Assembly: GCF_017948485.1 (NCBI RefSeq)
Contig: NZ_JAFFSX010000007.1
Span: 1 to 64,000, forward strand
Length of the DNA: 64,000 nucleotides
Origin: Streptomyces sp. GESEQ-35
GTDB lineage: Bacteria > Actinomycetota > Actinomycetes > Streptomycetales > Streptomycetaceae
Reading direction: 5' to 3'
Part shown: positions 32,360 through 41,482 of the stretch, one piece after another
Layout: each line of letters begins with the position of its first letter
How positions within the stretch are numbered: position 1 is the first letter of the stretch
Position numbers and translations under genes: made by a program
Notes under the pieces: model-generated
Seen by the model: the letters and a program-made list of their open reading frames with translations, nothing else
What the model was told of the DNA's origin: nothing
Databases searched by the model: none

Positions 32360-34798
32360 ATGGCGGGAACCCGCAGCCAGGCCGATGAAGCGCGCGAGGC
32401 GGTCGTCGAGGCCGCGCTCGGCAGGCTCGACCTCGACGCGAAGGCGCGGCTGTTGTCCGGCCAGGACATGTGGTCGCTGCCCGCGCTGCCTCAGATCGGC
32501 CTGAAGTCCCTGGTCATGTCGGACGGCCCGATCGGCGTCCGGGGTGTGCGCTGGACCGCCGACGACCCCTCCGTCGCCCTGCCCTCCCCGACCGCGCTCG
32601 CCGCGACCTGGGACCCGGAACTCGCCCGCCGCGCCGGCACGCTGCTCGCGCAGGAGGCCCGCCGCAAGGGCGTCCATGTGCTCCTCGCTCCCACGGTCAA
32701 TCTCCATCGCTCCCCGCTCGGCGGCCGCCACTTCGAGGCCTACAGCGAGGACCCGTACCTCACCGGTCTGATCGGCGCGGGCTATGTGAACGGCGTCCAG
32801 TCCGGCGGCGTCGGCACCACCGTCAAGCACTTCGTCGCCAACGACGCCGAGACCGACCGCTTCACGGTCGACAACGTGGTCTCCCAACGCGCCCTGCGCG
32901 AGCTGTATTTGGCGCCCTTCGAGATCATCGTCGAGAACGCCCACCCCTGGGGCATCATGACCGCGTACAACAAGGTCAACGGCACGACGATGACCGAGCA
33001 CCGTCACCTGGTGAACGAGATCCTGCGCGGCGAATGGGGCTTCGACGGCTTCAATATCTCCGACTGGATGGCCGCCCGCTCCACCACCGGCGACATCGAG
33101 GGCGGTCTCGACGTCGCCATGCCCGGCCCGGACACGGTGTACGGCGAGGCCCTCGCGACGGCCGTACGCGACGGCAAGGCCGACGAGGCCACGGTCGACG
33201 CCGCCGTACGCAACGTTCTGCGCCTCGCCGCCCGCGTCGGCATCCTGGACGGCGCCGACCCGGTCGTCACCGAACTGCCGGACTCTGTCGACGGCGAGGC
33301 GCTGGCCCGCGAGATCGCCCGCCGCGGCTTCGTCCTCGTGCGCAACGAGAATCGAGCCCTCCCGCTGCGGCCCAAGGGCACGGTGGCGCTCATCGGCGCC
33401 GCCGCCCGCGACGCCCGGGTCCTCGGCGGCGGCTCGGCCACCGTCTTCCCCAGGCACACCGTCTCCCCGCTCGACGGCCTCACCGCCGCCCTCCCCGAAG
33501 GCGCCCTCACCTACGCCGTCGGCGCCGACCCCAACACCGAACTCGCCGTCGCCGACAAGGGATTCGAGTTGCGGGCGGTGTGCCGGGACGCCGAGGGCAC
33601 CGTCATCGGCACCGCCTCCGCGCCGGGCGGCCAGATCCAGTGGATGGGTTCGGACCTCCCCGAGGGCGTCACGCACGATCGCCTGCACACCGTCGAACTG
33701 ACCGGCACCTTCACCCCGCGCGAGACCGGCCCGCACACCTTCGGCATCAAGGGCATCGGCGCCTTCGAGCTCACCATCGCCGGCACGACGTACTACGACG
33801 ACGTCCTGCGCCCCGCCAAGGACGACCCCTTCATCTCCTTCTTCGGCGCCCCGGCGCCCGTCGGTCTGCCCGAACTGACCGCGGGGGAACCGGTCGAGGT
33901 CTCCCTGACCTACGTGGTGGCCTTCCGCGAGGACATCCCCATGAAGGTCGTCGGCTTCGCCCTCGCCCATCAGGAGCCGCAGCGCGACCCGGACGAGCTG
34001 ATCGCCGAGGCCGTCGCGGCCGCCCGCGCCGCCGACACGGCCGTCGTTGTGGTCGCCACCACCGAACGCGTCGAGTCCGAGGGCTACGACCGCAAGGACC
34101 TGGGGCTCCCCGGCCGCCAGGACGACCTGGTCCGCGCGGTCGCCGCCGCCAACCCGAACACGGTCGTGATCGTCAACTCCGGTTCCCCGGTGGAGCTGCC
34201 GTGGCGTGACGACGTGGCCGCGGTGCTGCTGAGCTGGTTCCCCGGCCAGGAGGGCGGCACGGCTCTCGCCGACGTACTCACCGGCGCCCACGAGCCCGGC
34301 GGCCGCCTGCCCACCACCTGGGGCTCGTTCACCGACGCCCCGGTCACCCAGGTCGTCCCGGCCGGCGGCCGACTCCCGTACAGCGAGGGCGTGTTCATCG
34401 GCTACCGCGCCTGGGAGAAGGAGGGCCGCACCCCGTCGTACCCCTTCGGCCACGGCCTCGGCTACACCGGCTGGACGTACGAGTCGGTCGAGGTCGAGGG
34501 CGCGACGGTACGGGTTCGGGTGCGCAACTCCGGGGAGCGCGCGGGCCGCGAGGTCGTCCAGGTCTACCTGGCGCCGGGCGAGCCCGACGGCGAGCGCCCG
34601 GCCCGCCTGCTGGCCGGTTTCGCGAGCGTCGAGGCCGCGCCCGGCGAGAGCGTCGAGGTGACCGTGGAACTCCCGCGCCGCGCGTTCGAGATCTGGGACG
34701 AGATGACCATGGCGTGGTCCTTTGTGAAGGGTTCGTACGAGATCCAGGCCGGCCGCTCGATCACGGACCGCCGCCTCACCGCGACGATTACCGTCTGA
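32360..34798 (+). CDS. Glycoside hydrolase family 3 with PA14 insert (beta-glucosidase type)
   Basis: An 812-residue GH3 enzyme. The barrel domain includes KHFVANDAETDR (KH motif about 156) and GFNISDWMA with nucleophile D235. A PA14 domain sits inside the second domain at about 395-535 (GTFTPRETGPHTFGIKGIGAFELTIAGTTYYDD in part), as in many bacterial beta-glucosidases. The end is a fibronectin-III-like domain (YEVEGATVRVRVRNSGERAGREVVQVYL type). There is no signal peptide, so it works inside the cell on imported short glycosides. AGGAGG is seven bases before ATG 32360. Confidence 0.93.
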   Translation: MAGTRSQADEAREAVVEAALGRLDLDAKARLLSGQDMWSLPALPQIGLKSLVMSDGPIGVRGVRWTADDPSVALPSPTALAATWDPELARRAGTLLAQEARRKGVHVLLAPTVNLHRSPLGGRHFEAYSEDPYLTGLIGAGYVNGVQSGGVGTTVKHFVANDAETDRFTVDNVVSQRALRELYLAPFEIIVENAHPWGIMTAYNKVNGTTMTEHRHLVNEILRGEWGFDGFNISDWMAARSTTGDIEGGLDVAMPGPDTVYGEALATAVRDGKADEATVDAAVRNVLRLAARVGILDGADPVVTELPDSVDGEALAREIARRGFVLVRNENRALPLRPKGTVALIGAAARDARVLGGGSATVFPRHTVSPLDGLTAALPEGALTYAVGADPNTELAVADKGFELRAVCRDAEGTVIGTASAPGGQIQWMGSDLPEGVTHDRLHTVELTGTFTPRETGPHTFGIKGIGAFELTIAGTTYYDDVLRPAKDDPFISFFGAPAPVGLPELTAGEPVEVSLTYVVAFREDIPMKVVGFALAHQEPQRDPDELIAEAVAAARAADTAVVVVATTERVESEGYDRKDLGLPGRQDDLVRAVAAANPNTVVIVNSGSPVELPWRDDVAAVLLSWFPGQEGGTALADVLTGAHEPGGRLPTTWGSFTDAPVTQVVPAGGRLPYSEGVFIGYRAWEKEGRTPSYPFGHGLGYTGWTYESVEVEGATVRVRVRNSGERAGREVVQVYLAPGEPDGERPARLLAGFASVEAAPGESVEVTVELPRRAFEIWDEMTMAWSFVKGSYEIQAGRSITDRRLTATITV

Positions 34799-34835
34799 GG
34801 CGGGACAGGACTTCGGGACGAGTCTCCCCACAAAC

Positions 34836-34871
34836 AGCCCCGGCCCGGGCCCTGACACCCGGGCCGGGGCT
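34836..34871. terminator. Terminator between GH3 and convergent aldose epimerase
   Basis: AGCCCCGGCCCGGG (34836-34849) pairs perfectly with CCCGGGCCGGGGCT (34858-34871) around an 8-base loop. A copy of the dispersed repeat follows. Confidence 0.85.
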
Positions 34872-34883
34872 CGTGCCCCGTAA

Positions 34884-34914
34884 GGGGCGCGGGGAACTGC
34901 GCGACCAGCCCCCA
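34884..34914 (+). repeat. Dispersed repeat, copy 4 (core 34884-34903)
   Basis: Core followed by ACCAGCCCCCACC, 13 bases after the GH3 terminator and 40 bases from the end of the convergent epimerase gene. Confidence 0.8.
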
Positions 34915-34953
34915 CCGGCCCGCGGACAAACGAACCCCGTACCCAGCGGAGCG

Positions 34954-35922
34954 CTACCGCGCAGAGAAGCCGTACACCGTCTCCGAGCGGAACACCTCAC
35001 CCGGCCGCAACACCGTGCTCGGGAACTCCGGCCGGTTGGGGGAGTCCGGGAAGTGCTGGGTCTCCAGCGCGACGCCGTCGCCGGGAGCGAAGGGCTCGCC
35101 CAGGTGGTCCGCGGTGTAGAGCTGGAGGCCGGGCTCGGTGGTCGCGACCGTCAGCGCACGCCCGGACGCGGGGTCGTACACCTCGGCCACCTGCACGGGA
35201 GCCGACGTCACCCCCTTGTCGAGCACGAAGTTGTGGTCGTACCCGGCGCCGACCTTGCGCTCCACACGGAAGTCGAAGCGGGTGCCCTCGACGGGGGCGA
35301 CACCGGTCGGGATCAGATCCGCGTCAACCGGTGTGAACCGCGACGCGGCGATCCGCAGCTCGTGCCCGCTCGCGTCGCCCGAGCCGCTCAGGTTCCAGTA
35401 CGAGTGGTTCGTCAGGTTCACCACGGTCGGCGCGTCGGTGACCGCCTCGTACGCGATCCGCAGTGATCCGGCGGTGTCCAGCGTGTACGTGGCGGAGACC
35501 TCGAGCCGTCCCGGGAACCCCTCCTCGCCGTGCGGGCTGACGCGCGCGAGCCGCACCCCGTGCTCGACCGGCGTCACATCCCACACCCGCTTGTCGAAGC
35601 CGCGCTCACCGCCGTGCAGCGAGTTGGGCCCGTTGTTCGGCGCCAGCGCATACGTCACGCCGTCCAGCGGGAAACGGCCGCCCGCGATCCGGTTCGCGTA
35701 CCGCCCGATCAGAGCACCGAAGTACGGCCCCGGATGCGCCGGATAGCCCTCCAGGTCGGCGAACCCCAGCACCACGTTCCCCGGGCGCCCCTCCCGGTCA
35801 GGCACCTCGACCGACTGCACGATCCCGCCGTACGACAGAATCCGCACGCGGACGCCCGCGCGCTCCAGGGTCCAGCGGTGGACAGGGGTGCCGTCGGAAA
35901 GTGTGCCAAAGAGTTCGTTCAT
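34954..35922 (-). CDS. galM: Aldose 1-epimerase, cytoplasmic
   Basis: A 322-residue mutarotase without a signal peptide. Active-site segments are SLHGG, NLTNHSYWNLSG (His) and ALETQHFPDSPNRP (Glu). It is a clear paralogue of the Tat-exported epimerase at 11345-12490 (shared ILSYGGIVQS, YFGALIGRYANRIA and FDKRVWDV blocks), so the organism has one outside and one inside. It stands beside the intracellular GH3 glycosidase, whose products it could interconvert. Confidence 0.93.
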   Translation of the reverse strand: MNELFGTLSDGTPVHRWTLERAGVRVRILSYGGIVQSVEVPDREGRPGNVVLGFADLEGYPAHPGPYFGALIGRYANRIAGGRFPLDGVTYALAPNNGPNSLHGGERGFDKRVWDVTPVEHGVRLARVSPHGEEGFPGRLEVSATYTLDTAGSLRIAYEAVTDAPTVVNLTNHSYWNLSGSGDASGHELRIAASRFTPVDADLIPTGVAPVEGTRFDFRVERKVGAGYDHNFVLDKGVTSAPVQVAEVYDPASGRALTVATTEPGLQLYTADHLGEPFAPGDGVALETQHFPDSPNRPEFPSTVLRPGEVFRSETVYGFSAR

Positions 35923-35970
35923 GTTCGGAACTCTAATTCGGAACCCTCGCCCACGCCTTCGAGCCCCGGT

Positions 35971-36858
35971 TCACGCCTTCTTCGCGGTGACCGCCCGATA
36001 GGCGATCTCGGCGAGCCGCGCCTGTCCGTTCACACTCGGGTGGAACCAGTCCCAGTGGCTCAACTGGTCGGTGCCGAAGCGGTACTCGTACACCGCGCCG
36101 CCGTCGAAGCGGCAGTGGCGGTCCTTGGCACAGACCTCCTCCAGCACTTCGTTGTACGCCTTCACCCGCTCCTGCACCGTGTCGCGCCGCTCGGTCGCCG
36201 CCGCGTCCAGCGCGTCCGCGTCGTCCAGCATCGACGGGCAGATGCCCAGCTTCCACACCTGCTTGCCCATCGGATTGGTCCGCCCCTCGGACCACAGCCG
36301 CTTCAGGTCCGGCACGCTCGCCACAAACACCTGAGCCTTGGGCAGAGCAGTGCGCAGCGTGCTCATCGCGTCCTCGAACCGATTCCGGAAGTCGTCCACC
36401 GAGGTCATCGCCGACGTGCTGGCCCGACAGGCGTCGTTCGCCCCCGCCATCACCGTCACCAACTGCGGCTTCCGGGCCACGGCCTGTGCCATCTGCCCGG
36501 GCACGTCCGCCATCAGCGCCCCGGTCTCGGCGTAGTTCCAGCTGCGCTCGGCGGCCTGTGCCCTGCCCAGCAGCCGTACGGCGAGACTGTCCACGTCCTC
36601 CCTGCTGCCGGTCGCCCAGGAGGCCTCGGGGCAGTCGGACAGGACCGCACAGGCGTCGAATCCACGGGTGATGGAGTCGCCCACGGCGGCGATCGAGCTG
36701 GGGCTGCGGTCCCAGGCCGGCGTCGGCTTCACCTGCTTGGCCTCGGTGCCTCTGGGGCTGGGGGAGTCACCACCGACCGCGTCGCAACCGGCAACGCCCA
36801 GGACTGCCGCCACCAGGGCGGCGAGCACGGCTGTCGAACGGTGGCTGCGCCTGCGCAT
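35971..36858 (-). CDS. SGNH/GDSL-family esterase, lipoprotein
   Basis: A 295-residue secreted hydrolase. ATG 36858 (MRRRSHRSTAVLAALVAAVL) leads to the lipobox GVAGC, so it is membrane anchored. SGNH blocks: AVGDSITRG (Ser nucleophile), WNYAETGA (block II Gly/Asn area), GANDACR (Asn) and DWFHPS (Asp and His). Four extra Cys (ACAVLSDC and CAKDRHC) probably form disulfides. Substrate unknown; lipases and deacetylases are the usual members. The frame is open further upstream to 36990 but that part has no signal-peptide character. Confidence 0.92.
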   Translation of the reverse strand: MRRRSHRSTAVLAALVAAVLGVAGCDAVGGDSPSPRGTEAKQVKPTPAWDRSPSSIAAVGDSITRGFDACAVLSDCPEASWATGSREDVDSLAVRLLGRAQAAERSWNYAETGALMADVPGQMAQAVARKPQLVTVMAGANDACRASTSAMTSVDDFRNRFEDAMSTLRTALPKAQVFVASVPDLKRLWSEGRTNPMGKQVWKLGICPSMLDDADALDAAATERRDTVQERVKAYNEVLEEVCAKDRHCRFDGGAVYEYRFGTDQLSHWDWFHPSVNGQARLAEIAYRAVTAKKA

Positions 36859-37117
36859 CCCCTGGTGATCCCCTCGCTCGACGTGCACTGCTACTCCCCC
36901 CATAACAACGCGTGGGAGTTCCCGACCGCACGAGATGCAACGCCGCACCCCCGTACAAGCGTCCTGCCGGGTGAATGGCGGGCGTTTCACGGCACCGGGA
37001 CCGACGGTACGTCACACTCCTTGCGCCGTCGCACGGTAGCCTCGCCATCAAACGTGGCTTCTGCCACTGCCGTTCCGCCAGTTCGCAAAGATGGTCCCGC
37101 TCAGTCCGGAGGTCCCG

Positions 37118-37612
37118 GTGACGACACGTGGAGTTCTGTACGTGCACTCCGCGCCGCGCGCGCTGTGCCCGCATGTCGAGTGGGCCGTCGCCGGGGTGCT
37201 CGGCACTCGCGTCAACCTCGACTGGATCCGGCAGCCGGCGGCCCCCGGCACCTGGCGCTCCGAGTTCTCCTGGCAGGCCGAGCCGGGCACCGCCTCCAAG
37301 CTGGCGTCCGCCCTGCGCGGCTGGCACCTCCTGCGCTTCGAGGTCACCGCCGAGCCCTGCCCCACCGCCGAGGGCGAGCGCTACAGCTGCACCCCAGACC
37401 TGGGCATCTTCCACGCCGTCACCGGCATCCACGGCGACATCCTCATCCCGGAAGACCGCCTGAGAGCAGCCCTGGTCCGCTCCCAACGAGGAGAAACGGA
37501 CCTGGAGGCCGAACTGGCCAAGCTCCTCGGCAAGCCCTGGGACGACGAGTTGGAGCCGTTCAGGTACGCGGGCGAGGGCGCCCCGGTGAGATGGCTACAC
37601 CAGGTGGTGTGA
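37118..37612 (+). CDS. DUF3145 family protein
   Basis: A 164-residue protein starting MTTRGVLYVHSAPRALCPHV from GTG 37118 (GGAGG, 5-base gap). The blocks HVEWAVAGVLG, WRSEFSWQAEPGTASKLAS and PDLGIFHAVTGIHGDILIPEDRL define DUF3145, an actinobacterial family of unknown role that is regularly found beside fabF, as it is here. No membrane segment or catalytic motif is visible. It is convergent with fabF and separated from it by a repeat and a terminator. Confidence 0.93.
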   Translation: MTTRGVLYVHSAPRALCPHVEWAVAGVLGTRVNLDWIRQPAAPGTWRSEFSWQAEPGTASKLASALRGWHLLRFEVTAEPCPTAEGERYSCTPDLGIFHAVTGIHGDILIPEDRLRAALVRSQRGETDLEAELAKLLGKPWDDELEPFRYAGEGAPVRWLHQVV

Positions 37613-37620
37613 GGCTTTTA

Positions 37621-37652
37621 GGGGCGCGGGGAACTGCGCGATCAGCCCCCAC
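37621..37652 (+). repeat. Dispersed repeat, copy 5 (core 37621-37640)
   Basis: The core starts nine bases after the DUF3145 stop and continues ATCAGCCCCCACC, a one-base variant of the usual ACCAGCC. Confidence 0.8.
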
Positions 37653-37690
37653 CGACCGGCAGCCGGCCGACAACAGACACCCAAACGGCG

Positions 37691-37726
37691 ATGGCCCGAA
37701 CTCCAACACGGAGTCCGGGCCATTTT
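37691..37726 (+). terminator. Terminator between DUF3145 and fabF
   Basis: ATGGCCCGAACTCC (37691-37704) pairs with GGAGTCCGGGCCAT (37709-37722) with one mismatch, followed by TTT. Best example in the window of a stem with a T run on the plus strand. Confidence 0.85.
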
Positions 37727-37741
37727 CGGCTAAGGCCGACT

Positions 37742-39013
37742 TCAAACCGTACGGAACGCCAAGACGACGTTGTGCCCGCCGAATCCGAACGAGTCGTTCA
37801 GGGCAGCGATGCGGCCCTCCACCGGCAGCTTGCGAGCCTCACCGCGCACGATGTCGGCCGCAGCCTCCGCCTCAGGGTCGAGGTTGTCGACGTTGATGGT
37901 CGGCGGAGCCACCCGGTGGTACAGCGCCAGCACGGTCGCAACCGTCTCGACACCACCGGCGCCACCGAGCAGATGACCGGTCATCGACTTGGTCGCGGAC
38001 ACCGCGATGTGGTCCGTGTCGTCGCCGAACACCTTCCGCAGCGCCTTCAGCTCGGCCACGTCACCGGCCGGCGTCGACGTGCCGTGCGCGTTGACGTGCA
38101 TGACCTCCGCCGGGTTCAGATCGGTGTTGTCGAGCAGGTTCTGAAGGGCGTGCGAGATGCCGCGCCCCTCCGGCTCCGGCTGCACGATGTCGTGCGCGTC
38201 GGACGAGATGCCCTGTCCGACCGCCTCGGCGTACACCCGGGCACCGCGCTTCGCGGCGTGCTCGGCGGACTCCAGGACGACCACACCGGCGCCCTCGCCG
38301 AGGACGAACCCGTCGCGGGCCGTGTCGTAGGGACGGGACGCGCCCTGCGGGTCGTCGTTGTTCTTGGACATCGCCATCATGTTGCCGAACGCGGCGATGG
38401 GCAGCGGGTGGATCGCCGCCTCCGTACCACCCGCGACGACGACGTCGGCGCGGCCGGAGCGGATCATCTCGATGCCGTAGCCGATGGCCTCGGCGCCGGA
38501 GGCGCACGCGGAGACCGGCGTGTGCACGCCCGCACGAGCGCCCACGAGGAGACCCACGTTGGCGGACGGGCCGTTCGGCATCAGCATGGGGACGGTGTGC
38601 GGGGAGACGCGGCGGACGCCCTTCTCCCTGAGCACGTCGTACTGGTCGAGCAGCGTCGTCACGCCGCCGATGCCGGAGGCGATGACCGCGCCCAGCCGGT
38701 CGGGGTCGATGGCGCCGTCGTCACCGGCCTTGGCGGTGAAACCGGCGTCCGCCCAGGCCTCCTGGGCGGCGATCAGCGCGAACTGCGCCGAGCGGTCCAG
38801 GCGGCGGGCCTGCGGCCGTGGGATGACCTCGGACGGCTCCACGGCGACCGGGGCCGCGATACGGACGGCCTGTTCGGCCGCCCACTCCTGCTCCAGGGGC
38901 TTGACACCGGACTTGCCGGCGATCAGGCCCTCCCAAGTAGAGGCTACGTCGCCACCCAGCGGTGTGGTTGCGCCGATACCGGTGACGACCACGGTGCGAT
39001 TGGTCGGGCTCAC
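37742..39013 (-). CDS. fabF: Beta-ketoacyl-ACP synthase II
   Basis: A 423-residue elongating condensing enzyme of type II fatty-acid synthesis. It extends acyl-ACP with malonyl-ACP. Catalytic residues are C170 (VSACASGAE), H310 (NAHGTSTPAGD) and H347 (SMTGHLLGGAG). Start GTG 39013 (MSPTNRTVVVTGIG) with GGAGA upstream. Last gene of the fabD-fabH-acpP-fabF operon. Context and lack of a chain-length-factor partner rule out polyketide synthase KS-alpha. Confidence 0.97.
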   Translation of the reverse strand: MSPTNRTVVVTGIGATTPLGGDVASTWEGLIAGKSGVKPLEQEWAAEQAVRIAAPVAVEPSEVIPRPQARRLDRSAQFALIAAQEAWADAGFTAKAGDDGAIDPDRLGAVIASGIGGVTTLLDQYDVLREKGVRRVSPHTVPMLMPNGPSANVGLLVGARAGVHTPVSACASGAEAIGYGIEMIRSGRADVVVAGGTEAAIHPLPIAAFGNMMAMSKNNDDPQGASRPYDTARDGFVLGEGAGVVVLESAEHAAKRGARVYAEAVGQGISSDAHDIVQPEPEGRGISHALQNLLDNTDLNPAEVMHVNAHGTSTPAGDVAELKALRKVFGDDTDHIAVSATKSMTGHLLGGAGGVETVATVLALYHRVAPPTINVDNLDPEAEAAADIVRGEARKLPVEGRIAALNDSFGFGGHNVVLAFRTV

Positions 39014-39097
39014 GGGAATTCTTTCTCCAACGGATCCGAGGATTCAGCGGCGCCACCGCCGGGTGGCGGGGCCATACAGCCGGGCCTAGAGGGTGGT

Positions 39098-39346
39098 TCA
39101 GGCCTGGTGCTTGAGGATGTAGTTGGTCGCGTCGCCGACCGTCTTGAGGTTCTTGACGTCCTCGTCCGGGATCTTGACGTCGAAGCGCTCTTCGGCGGCG
39201 ACGACGACCTCGACCATGGACAGCGAGTCGACGTCCAGGTCGTCGGTGAAGGACTTGTCCAGCTGGACGTCCTCAACCGGGATGCCGGCGATCTCGTTCA
39301 CGATGTCGGCGAGACCGGCGACGATCTCTTCTTGAGTGGCGGCCAT
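39098..39346 (-). CDS. acpP: Acyl carrier protein of fatty-acid synthesis
   Basis: An 82-residue acidic helical protein. The phosphopantetheine Ser is S41 in DVDSLSMVE. AAGGAG sits seven bases before ATG 39346. It carries the growing acyl chain between FabD, FabH and FabF, all encoded around it. The length and acidic helix II (SLSMVEVVVAAEERF) fit a primary-metabolism ACP. Confidence 0.97.
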   Translation of the reverse strand: MAATQEEIVAGLADIVNEIAGIPVEDVQLDKSFTDDLDVDSLSMVEVVVAAEERFDVKIPDEDVKNLKTVGDATNYILKHQA

Positions 39347-39422
39347 GTCAGGCGCTCCTTCGTATGTATCCAGAGGGTGTGGCGGTGCTTCCCGTACCGG
39401 AGTGTGATCCGGCACGGAGTGC

Positions 39423-40454
39423 CTAGGGGAGGGTAACGACCGTGGCGGCGTACACAAGACCCGCCCCGAAGCCGATGACGAGCGCGGTGTCGCCGCTCTT
39501 CGCCTCGCCGGTCGCCAGAAGCCGCTCCATAGCGAGCGGAATCGAGGCGGCCGAGGTGTTGCCGGTGGTACGTACGTCACGCGCGACCGTGACGTGCTCC
39601 GGCAGTTTCAGCGTCTTCACCATCGAGTCGATGATCCGCTCGTTGGCCTGGTGGGGAATGAAGACGTCCAGGTCGTCCGGCGAAAGTCCGGAAGCGTCCA
39701 GCGCCTCCTTGGCGACCTTCGCCATCTCGAACACGGCCCAGCGGAACACCGCCTGGCCCTCCTGCGTGATCGCAGGGAACTTGACGTTGCCCTCGCTGTC
39801 GAGCGGGAGCTTGGAGACGTCGCCGATCCGGTACTCGTTCCACGGGACCGTCTGCTTGATCGTCTCGGACTTGTCGCCCTCCGAGCCCCAGACCGTCGGG
39901 CCGATGTGCGGCTCCTGCGAGGGGCCGACCACGACAGCGCCGGCACCGTCACCGAAGAGGAACGCGGTGGCGCGGTCCTCCAGGTCGGTCAGGTCGGACA
40001 GCCGCTCCACGCCGATGACGAGGACGTACTCCGCGGAACCCTCGACGATCATGCCCTTGGCGAGGGTGAGGCCGTAGCCGAAGCCCGCGCAGCCCGCCGA
40101 GATGTCGAAGGCGGCGGCCTTGGCCGTGCCGAGCTTGTCGGCGATCTCGGTGGCGACGGCCGGGGTCTGGCTGAAGTGCGAGACCGTCGAGACGACCACG
40201 GCACCGATCTGCTCGGCCGAGATCCCGGCGTCGGCGATCGCCTTGCCGGACGCCTCGATCGACATCGCGGCGACCGTCTCCTCGTCGGAGGCCCAGTGCC
40301 GCGTCTCGATGCCGGAGCGCGAACGGATCCACTCGTCGGACGAGTCGATCCTCTCGAGGATCACCTCGTTCGGCACGACCCGGGTGGGACGGTAACCGCC
40401 CACGCCGAGGATGCGCGCGTACGGGGCGCCCTTGCTGGGCTTGATCTTCGACAT
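39423..40454 (-). CDS. fabH: Beta-ketoacyl-ACP synthase III
   Basis: A 343-residue initiating condensing enzyme that joins acyl-CoA (in Streptomyces mostly branched starters) to malonyl-ACP. The catalytic triad is C122 (ISAGCAGFGYG), H268 (FIPHQANERI) and N299 (TTGNTSAASIP). Start ATG 40454 has AAGGAG upstream. It lies between fabD and acpP in the usual actinobacterial order. Confidence 0.97.
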   Translation of the reverse strand: MSKIKPSKGAPYARILGVGGYRPTRVVPNEVILERIDSSDEWIRSRSGIETRHWASDEETVAAMSIEASGKAIADAGISAEQIGAVVVSTVSHFSQTPAVATEIADKLGTAKAAAFDISAGCAGFGYGLTLAKGMIVEGSAEYVLVIGVERLSDLTDLEDRATAFLFGDGAGAVVVGPSQEPHIGPTVWGSEGDKSETIKQTVPWNEYRIGDVSKLPLDSEGNVKFPAITQEGQAVFRWAVFEMAKVAKEALDASGLSPDDLDVFIPHQANERIIDSMVKTLKLPEHVTVARDVRTTGNTSAASIPLAMERLLATGEAKSGDTALVIGFGAGLVYAATVVTLP

Positions 40455-40475
40455 GTTCGTACGGCTCCTTAGGCG

Positions 40476-41393
40476 TCAGGCTTGGGCGTGCTCGGCGATG
40501 AGCTCGCGGGCCGCGTCGAGGTCGTCGGGGGTCTTCAGGGCCAGCGTCCTGACGCCGGGGAGCGCGCGCTTGGCGAGGCCGGTGAGCGTGCCGCCGGGGC
40601 AGACCTCAAGGAGGGCGGTGACGCCGAGTTCCTTGAAGGTCTCCATGCACAGGTCCCAGCGGACCGGGTTCGCGACCTGGCCGACGAGGCGGTCGAGGAC
40701 CTCGGCGCCGGTCGCGACTGCCTGGCCGTCCTTGTTCGAAACGTACGTGATCGCCGGGTCGGCGGGCGTCAGGTCCGCGGCGGCCTTGGCCAGCACGTCG
40801 ACCGCCGGGGCCATGTGCTGGGTGTGGAAGGCGCCGGCGACCTTCAGCGCGACGACCTTGCGGACACCCTCGGGCTTGTCCTCGGCGAGCGCGGCAAGCT
40901 GCTCCAGCGTGCCCGCGGCGACGATCTGGCCGGCGCCGTTCACGTTGGCCGGGGTCAGGCCCAGCTTCTCCAGGTGCGCGACCGACACCTCCGGGTCGCC
41001 GCCGAGCAGCGCCGACATTCCGGTCTCGGTGACCGCGGCGGCGGCGGCCATGGCCAGACCCCGCTTGCGTACGAGGGTCAGCGCGGCGGTGTCGTCCAGC
41101 ACGCCCGCGAAGGAGGCGGCGGTGAACTCACCGACGCTGTGGCCCGCGACGGCGCCCGGCGCAAGGTCACCGAGTGCCTGCGCCGACAGGATCCCGGCCG
41201 CGACGAGCAGCGGCTGGGCCACGGCGGTGTCGCGGATCGCGTCCGCGTCGGCCTGTGTGCCGTAGTGGACGAGGTCCAGTCCGATGGCGTCCGACCAGAC
41301 GGCGACGCGGTCCGCGGCACCGGGCAGATCGAGCCAGGGGGTCAGGAAGCCGGGCGTCTGGGCGCCTTGGCCGGGAGCGACGAGTACGAGCAC
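40476..41393 (-). CDS. fabD: Malonyl-CoA:ACP transacylase
   Basis: A 305-residue acyltransferase that loads malonate onto ACP. The nucleophile elbow is AGHSVGEFTA (Ser), APGQGAQTPGFL forms the oxyanion loop, and KVAGAFHTQHMAP carries the catalytic His. GTG 41393 gives the standard start MLVLVAPGQG of streptomycete FabD; a GTG two codons upstream (41399) is equally possible. First gene of the fab operon, 84 bases after fasR. Confidence 0.96.
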   Translation of the reverse strand: MLVLVAPGQGAQTPGFLTPWLDLPGAADRVAVWSDAIGLDLVHYGTQADADAIRDTAVAQPLLVAAGILSAQALGDLAPGAVAGHSVGEFTAASFAGVLDDTAALTLVRKRGLAMAAAAAVTETGMSALLGGDPEVSVAHLEKLGLTPANVNGAGQIVAAGTLEQLAALAEDKPEGVRKVVALKVAGAFHTQHMAPAVDVLAKAAADLTPADPAITYVSNKDGQAVATGAEVLDRLVGQVANPVRWDLCMETFKELGVTALLEVCPGGTLTGLAKRALPGVRTLALKTPDDLDAARELIAEHAQA

Positions 41394-41482
41394 TCTCACA
41401 CTCTCTCTTGGGTACGGGCACGGCCGCCCGTGGGGACAGGGACGAAGAACGTGAAGGGGTTTTGTAGGGCCCCGACAAAAGG

